NCBI GenBank assembly: GCA_964493015.1 | Contig: CAZBLU010000024.1 | Coordinates: 1-23,828, forward strand | Reading direction: 5' to 3' | From: Caldimicrobium sp964493015 | Lineage (GTDB): Bacteria; Desulfobacterota; Thermodesulfobacteria; Thermodesulfobacteriales; Thermodesulfobacteriaceae | Length of the DNA: 23,828 bases | Part shown: positions 21,641 through 23,828 of the stretch, piece by piece | Numbering within the stretch: position 1 is the stretch's first letter | Layout: each line of letters starts with the position of its first letter | Program-made: the position numbers and the translations under genes | Notes under the pieces: generated by a model | What the model was told of the DNA's origin: nothing | Seen by the model: only the letters and a program-made list of their open reading frames with translations | Databases searched by the model: none

Positions 21641-22528
21641 ATGTTTGACTGGAGGAAGTTGGAGGTTTTTTTAAAGGTTTATGAAACGAGAAGTTTTACT
21701 AAGACAGCAAGGGCAATGTATCTTTCTCAGCCAACGGTTACTATTCACATTAAGCAATTAGAGGAGTTTTTAGGAGTTAATCTATTAGACAGGGACACCC
21801 GCAATGTAATTCCAAGCAAAGCAGGTAAGATTGTTTACGAGTATGGGAAGCGTATCCTTCAGTTATATCGGGAAATGGAAAGAGAGCTCTTACCTTATAA
21901 AGAGGTAGAAACGGGCCTTCTTGAAATTGGGGGCAGCACCATTCCAGGTCAGTATATTTTACCCCGAGTTATCAAACTTTTTAGAGAAATCTATCCTCAG
22001 ACGAAGATATTCCTCAAGGTAAGCGACACGGCAGGAGTCATTGAGGGCCTTCTGAGAGGTGATTTTGAACTTGGAGTAGTGGGAGCCAAACTAAAAGAGG
22101 GGAACCTTCACTTTGAAGCCTGTTGTCAGGATGAAATAGTCCTTATAGCTCCTCCAGATTTTGAGAGTGAAAAAATTACCCTTAAGGACCTCACTGAGCT
22201 TCCGCTCATAAAAAGAGAAGAGGGGTCTGGAACTTGGAAGACAGTGGTCAGCCATTTAGAAAAAAGGGGTATAGATCCATATAGACTAAAAATTGTTGGT
22301 GAAATGGGCTCAACTGAAGCAGTTAAAAGTGCGGTAAGAGCTGGCCTTGGACTTTCCTTTGTGTCAAAAAGAGCGGTGGAACTGGAAGTCACTCTTAATT
22401 TATTGAAAATAGTAACCGTAGAAAACTTTGAGATCACCCGAGAGTTTTATCTTGCCTATCTAAAAAATAAAAAATTTACTTCTACTGGAGAGATATTTTT
22501 AAACTTCTGTAGAAAAATGTTTTCTTAA
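21641..22528 (+). CDS. LysR-family transcriptional regulator
   Basis: The 295-aa protein has the standard LysR layout. The N-terminal winged helix-turn-helix spans about 1-60 (FLKVYETRSFTKTARAMYL, SQPTVTIHIKQLEEFLG, LLDRDTRNVIPSKAG), then a linker helix and a periplasmic-binding-like effector domain from about 90 (LEIGGSTIPGQYILPRVI; LGVVGAKL; IKREEGSGTW; GLGLSFVSKRAV). The REEGSGTW effector-site segment is shared with CysB/YeiE-like regulators, and some anaerobes carry close relatives annotated as selenium-metabolism associated; the target cannot be read from this window. AGGCAGG lies about 10 nt before the ATG. It is convergent with the Cys-cluster gene. Confidence 0.9.
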   Translation: MFDWRKLEVFLKVYETRSFTKTARAMYLSQPTVTIHIKQLEEFLGVNLLDRDTRNVIPSKAGKIVYEYGKRILQLYREMERELLPYKEVETGLLEIGGSTIPGQYILPRVIKLFREIYPQTKIFLKVSDTAGVIEGLLRGDFELGVVGAKLKEGNLHFEACCQDEIVLIAPPDFESEKITLKDLTELPLIKREEGSGTWKTVVSHLEKRGIDPYRLKIVGEMGSTEAVKSAVRAGLGLSFVSKRAVELEVTLNLLKIVTVENFEITREFYLAYLKNKKFTSTGEIFLNFCRKMFS

Positions 22529-23337
22529 TAGGGCTTTGCCCTTTTGACAGAGGGAGCTTCTTTTCTCTTTTTGATTAAATTTTCCCCAAATAAAACGGTT
22601 TTCAGCCATTTAAAACCAAATTGCAGAAGTTTTAGATCATCCTTCTTTATATCTTCTAAAACCTCTTCTTCAACCTCAAAGATTTCTAAAAATTTGGTTT
22701 CAAAGATAAAGGCTCTAAATCGCTCTGGATTTGTGGAGACCATGAAAAAAAGCTCAAGGCTTTTAGGGGGCACCTCTATAGGGCCAAGGGATTCCTTTCT
22801 CATGATAATTTCAGCCCATTCTAAGATTGGCTCCTCAAGCCCAGGGATCCCTTGAGAGGCTCTATATTCTTCAATAGTCATTTCCTTGCCTGATTCCAGG
22901 CCCTGACAAAAACCTTCTTTTACAAGATAGTAAAACTCTTCATTTTTTCTTTCATCTCTATTACGAAAAAGACCAAAACCAAGGGGGTAGTATCTACAAG
23001 CAAGAGGCCTTACTTCATAAATAGTGCAACCCCCTTCACCTAAAAAGGGACAATTCTTCTCAGCATCATCTTTCATCTTTAGCCTTGCAATGGGAAGCCC
23101 CGATTTGGGCAAGATAAAGGGCTCAGTATACAAAAGTAAAAATTCATCGGTTGAGAGCTTCAGAAAATCCCTGATTCTTAAAATATCATATGGGGTAAGG
23201 GGCAAGTGCAGATCTGAACAACATAATTTAAAACAGGGCACTCCTGGATAACATTGAAAAACAAACTTAGACTGAGGAGTAAGCCTAATAGGTTCTACAA
23301 CTTTCTCAAATCCTTTAGCCTTGTGTATCTGTTCCAT
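22525..23337 (-). CDS. YkgJ-family cysteine cluster protein
   Basis: The 270-aa protein carries the YkgJ-type zinc/iron-chelating cluster. The Cys are C29, C35, C39 and C40 (FQCYPGVPCFKLCC), then C96 (NCPFL), C104 (GGCTIYEVRP) and C114 (LACRYYPLG). The sequence between, LPLTPYDILRIRDFL, is typical of the family. Its C-terminal third (about 180-270) is helical, acidic then basic, and longer than in small YkgJ proteins. The role is unknown; metal binding is inferred from the Cys pattern. AAGGGG precedes the ATG. Its stop codon overlaps the LysR stop in TTAA. Confidence 0.85.
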   Translation of the reverse strand: MEQIHKAKGFEKVVEPIRLTPQSKFVFQCYPGVPCFKLCCSDLHLPLTPYDILRIRDFLKLSTDEFLLLYTEPFILPKSGLPIARLKMKDDAEKNCPFLGEGGCTIYEVRPLACRYYPLGFGLFRNRDERKNEEFYYLVKEGFCQGLESGKEMTIEEYRASQGIPGLEEPILEWAEIIMRKESLGPIEVPPKSLELFFMVSTNPERFRAFIFETKFLEIFEVEEEVLEDIKKDDLKLLQFGFKWLKTVLFGENLIKKRKEAPSVKRAKPY

Positions 23338-23371
23338 AACAACCCCTTTTATAGAGTATTTAGTAAACTTC

Positions 23372-23828
23372 TTAAACTCTTACTTCTATAAAATCGTCGC
23401 TTCTATAGACATATACCCCTTTACTTTGGGCATAGGGTATGATATAGGGACTCACAGGCATGTGAGTTACAAAAACTAAAAAATACTTACCTTCCAGGAT
23501 CCTTCGAATTCGCTGAACTTTTCTCAGGAATTCATCAATATCCTTCTTTCCCAATTGGACCTTACATTCCCCTAATATATAAATCTCCTCTTCCCCTCTC
23601 AGTCCTTTACCCAAAATGTTGACCTCTTCATATTTATTATTTGGATATATAATAAAATCCCTCTTTAGCTTTTCTGTCACCTTTATTTGATGATCTCTCA
23701 TCAAAAGCTTAGGAAGATGTTTAAAAGCTTCATTTTCAAGGACATAACCTACAGTATTTGATAGACCCCCCAAAGTCTCTCTTGTCTTTTGATGTTCCTT
23801 GGTTAATTTGCTTACTATCTCTTCAGTT
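23372..23828 (-). CDS. C-terminal part of a coiled-coil PD-(D/E)XK nuclease-like protein, cut by the window edge
   Basis: The reading frame is open from the window edge to the TAA at 23374-23372. Residues encoded at the edge (TEEIVSKLTKEHQKTRETL) are a charged coiled coil running straight into LGGLSNTVGYVLENEAF, so the TTG at 23773 is not a start and the true N-terminus lies outside. The rest contains the PD-(D/E)XK pattern: KYEEVNILGKG (acidic strand), then YILGECKVQLGKKD (the ExK motif), and ends YRSDDFIEVRV. This arrangement, long coiled coil plus compact nuclease fold, is common in uncharacterised proteins of thermophiles. Nuclease activity is inferred. It lies 34 bp upstream of the Cys-cluster gene on the same strand and may share its transcript. 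Confidence 0.7.
   Translation of the reverse strand, partial: TEEIVSKLTKEHQKTRETLGGLSNTVGYVLENEAFKHLPKLLMRDHQIKVTEKLKRDFIIYPNNKYEEVNILGKGLRGEEEIYILGECKVQLGKKDIDEFLRKVQRIRRILEGKYFLVFVTHMPVSPYIIPYAQSKGVYVYRSDDFIEVRV

Noticed and set aside
23024..23251. Plus-strand frames antisense to the Cys-cluster gene (also 22544-22855)
   Set aside because: They mirror a gene with a clear Cys-cluster signature and lack any recognisable feature of their own.

Overview
The window comes from a thermophilic, Gram-negative-type bacterium. The proteins are rich in Lys, Glu and Arg, genes overlap or nearly touch, the base composition is moderately AT-rich, and TTG and GTG starts are common. The gene content (a compact division/cell-wall cluster, a DUF2148 protein, a YkgJ Cys-cluster protein, an AmmeMemoRadiSam-type MEMO1 protein) suggests the Thermodesulfobacteria or a relative. 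This assignment is inferred from gene style and order, not from a database search.

Region 1 (225-16668) is one unbroken plus-strand division and cell wall (dcw) operon: mraZ, rsmH, ftsL, a shrunken ftsI-position gene, murE, murF, mraY, murD, murG, murC, murB, ftsQ, ftsA, ftsZ, a ParB-like gene and a MEMO1-family gene. A sigma70-type promoter and three GTGG boxes spaced exactly 10 bp apart precede mraZ and look like its own operator. The cluster supplies the cytoplasmic steps of lipid II synthesis (MurB, MurC, MurD, MurE, MurF, MraY, MurG) and the early divisome (FtsZ, FtsA, FtsQ, FtsL). Two things are odd. The ftsI-position gene encodes only 333 aa and lacks all three transpeptidase active-site motifs. 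ftsW, normally between murD and murG, is absent (those genes overlap by 4 bp). ddl is also missing between murB and ftsQ.

Region 2 (16840-18918) holds a small FmdB zinc-ribbon gene on the plus strand, convergent with a minus-strand operon of ribE, a DUF2148 gene and trpF. The ribE promoter sits so close to its ATG that the mRNA is probably leaderless.

Region 3 (18919-20204) is a palindrome-rich spacer followed by a lone gene for a membrane-anchored CARF-domain protein (two predicted TM helices plus a cyclic-oligonucleotide sensor fold). No cas gene or CRISPR array is visible nearby. This and the degenerate FtsI are the best candidates for unusual biology here.

Region 4 (20205-23828) contains a flavodoxin-like gene divergent from rsmE (also apparently leaderless), a LysR-family regulator, a convergent YkgJ-type Cys-cluster gene, and the C-terminal part of a coiled-coil PD-(D/E)XK nuclease-like gene cut by the window edge. 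No rRNA, tRNA, CRISPR array or intact insertion sequence was seen.
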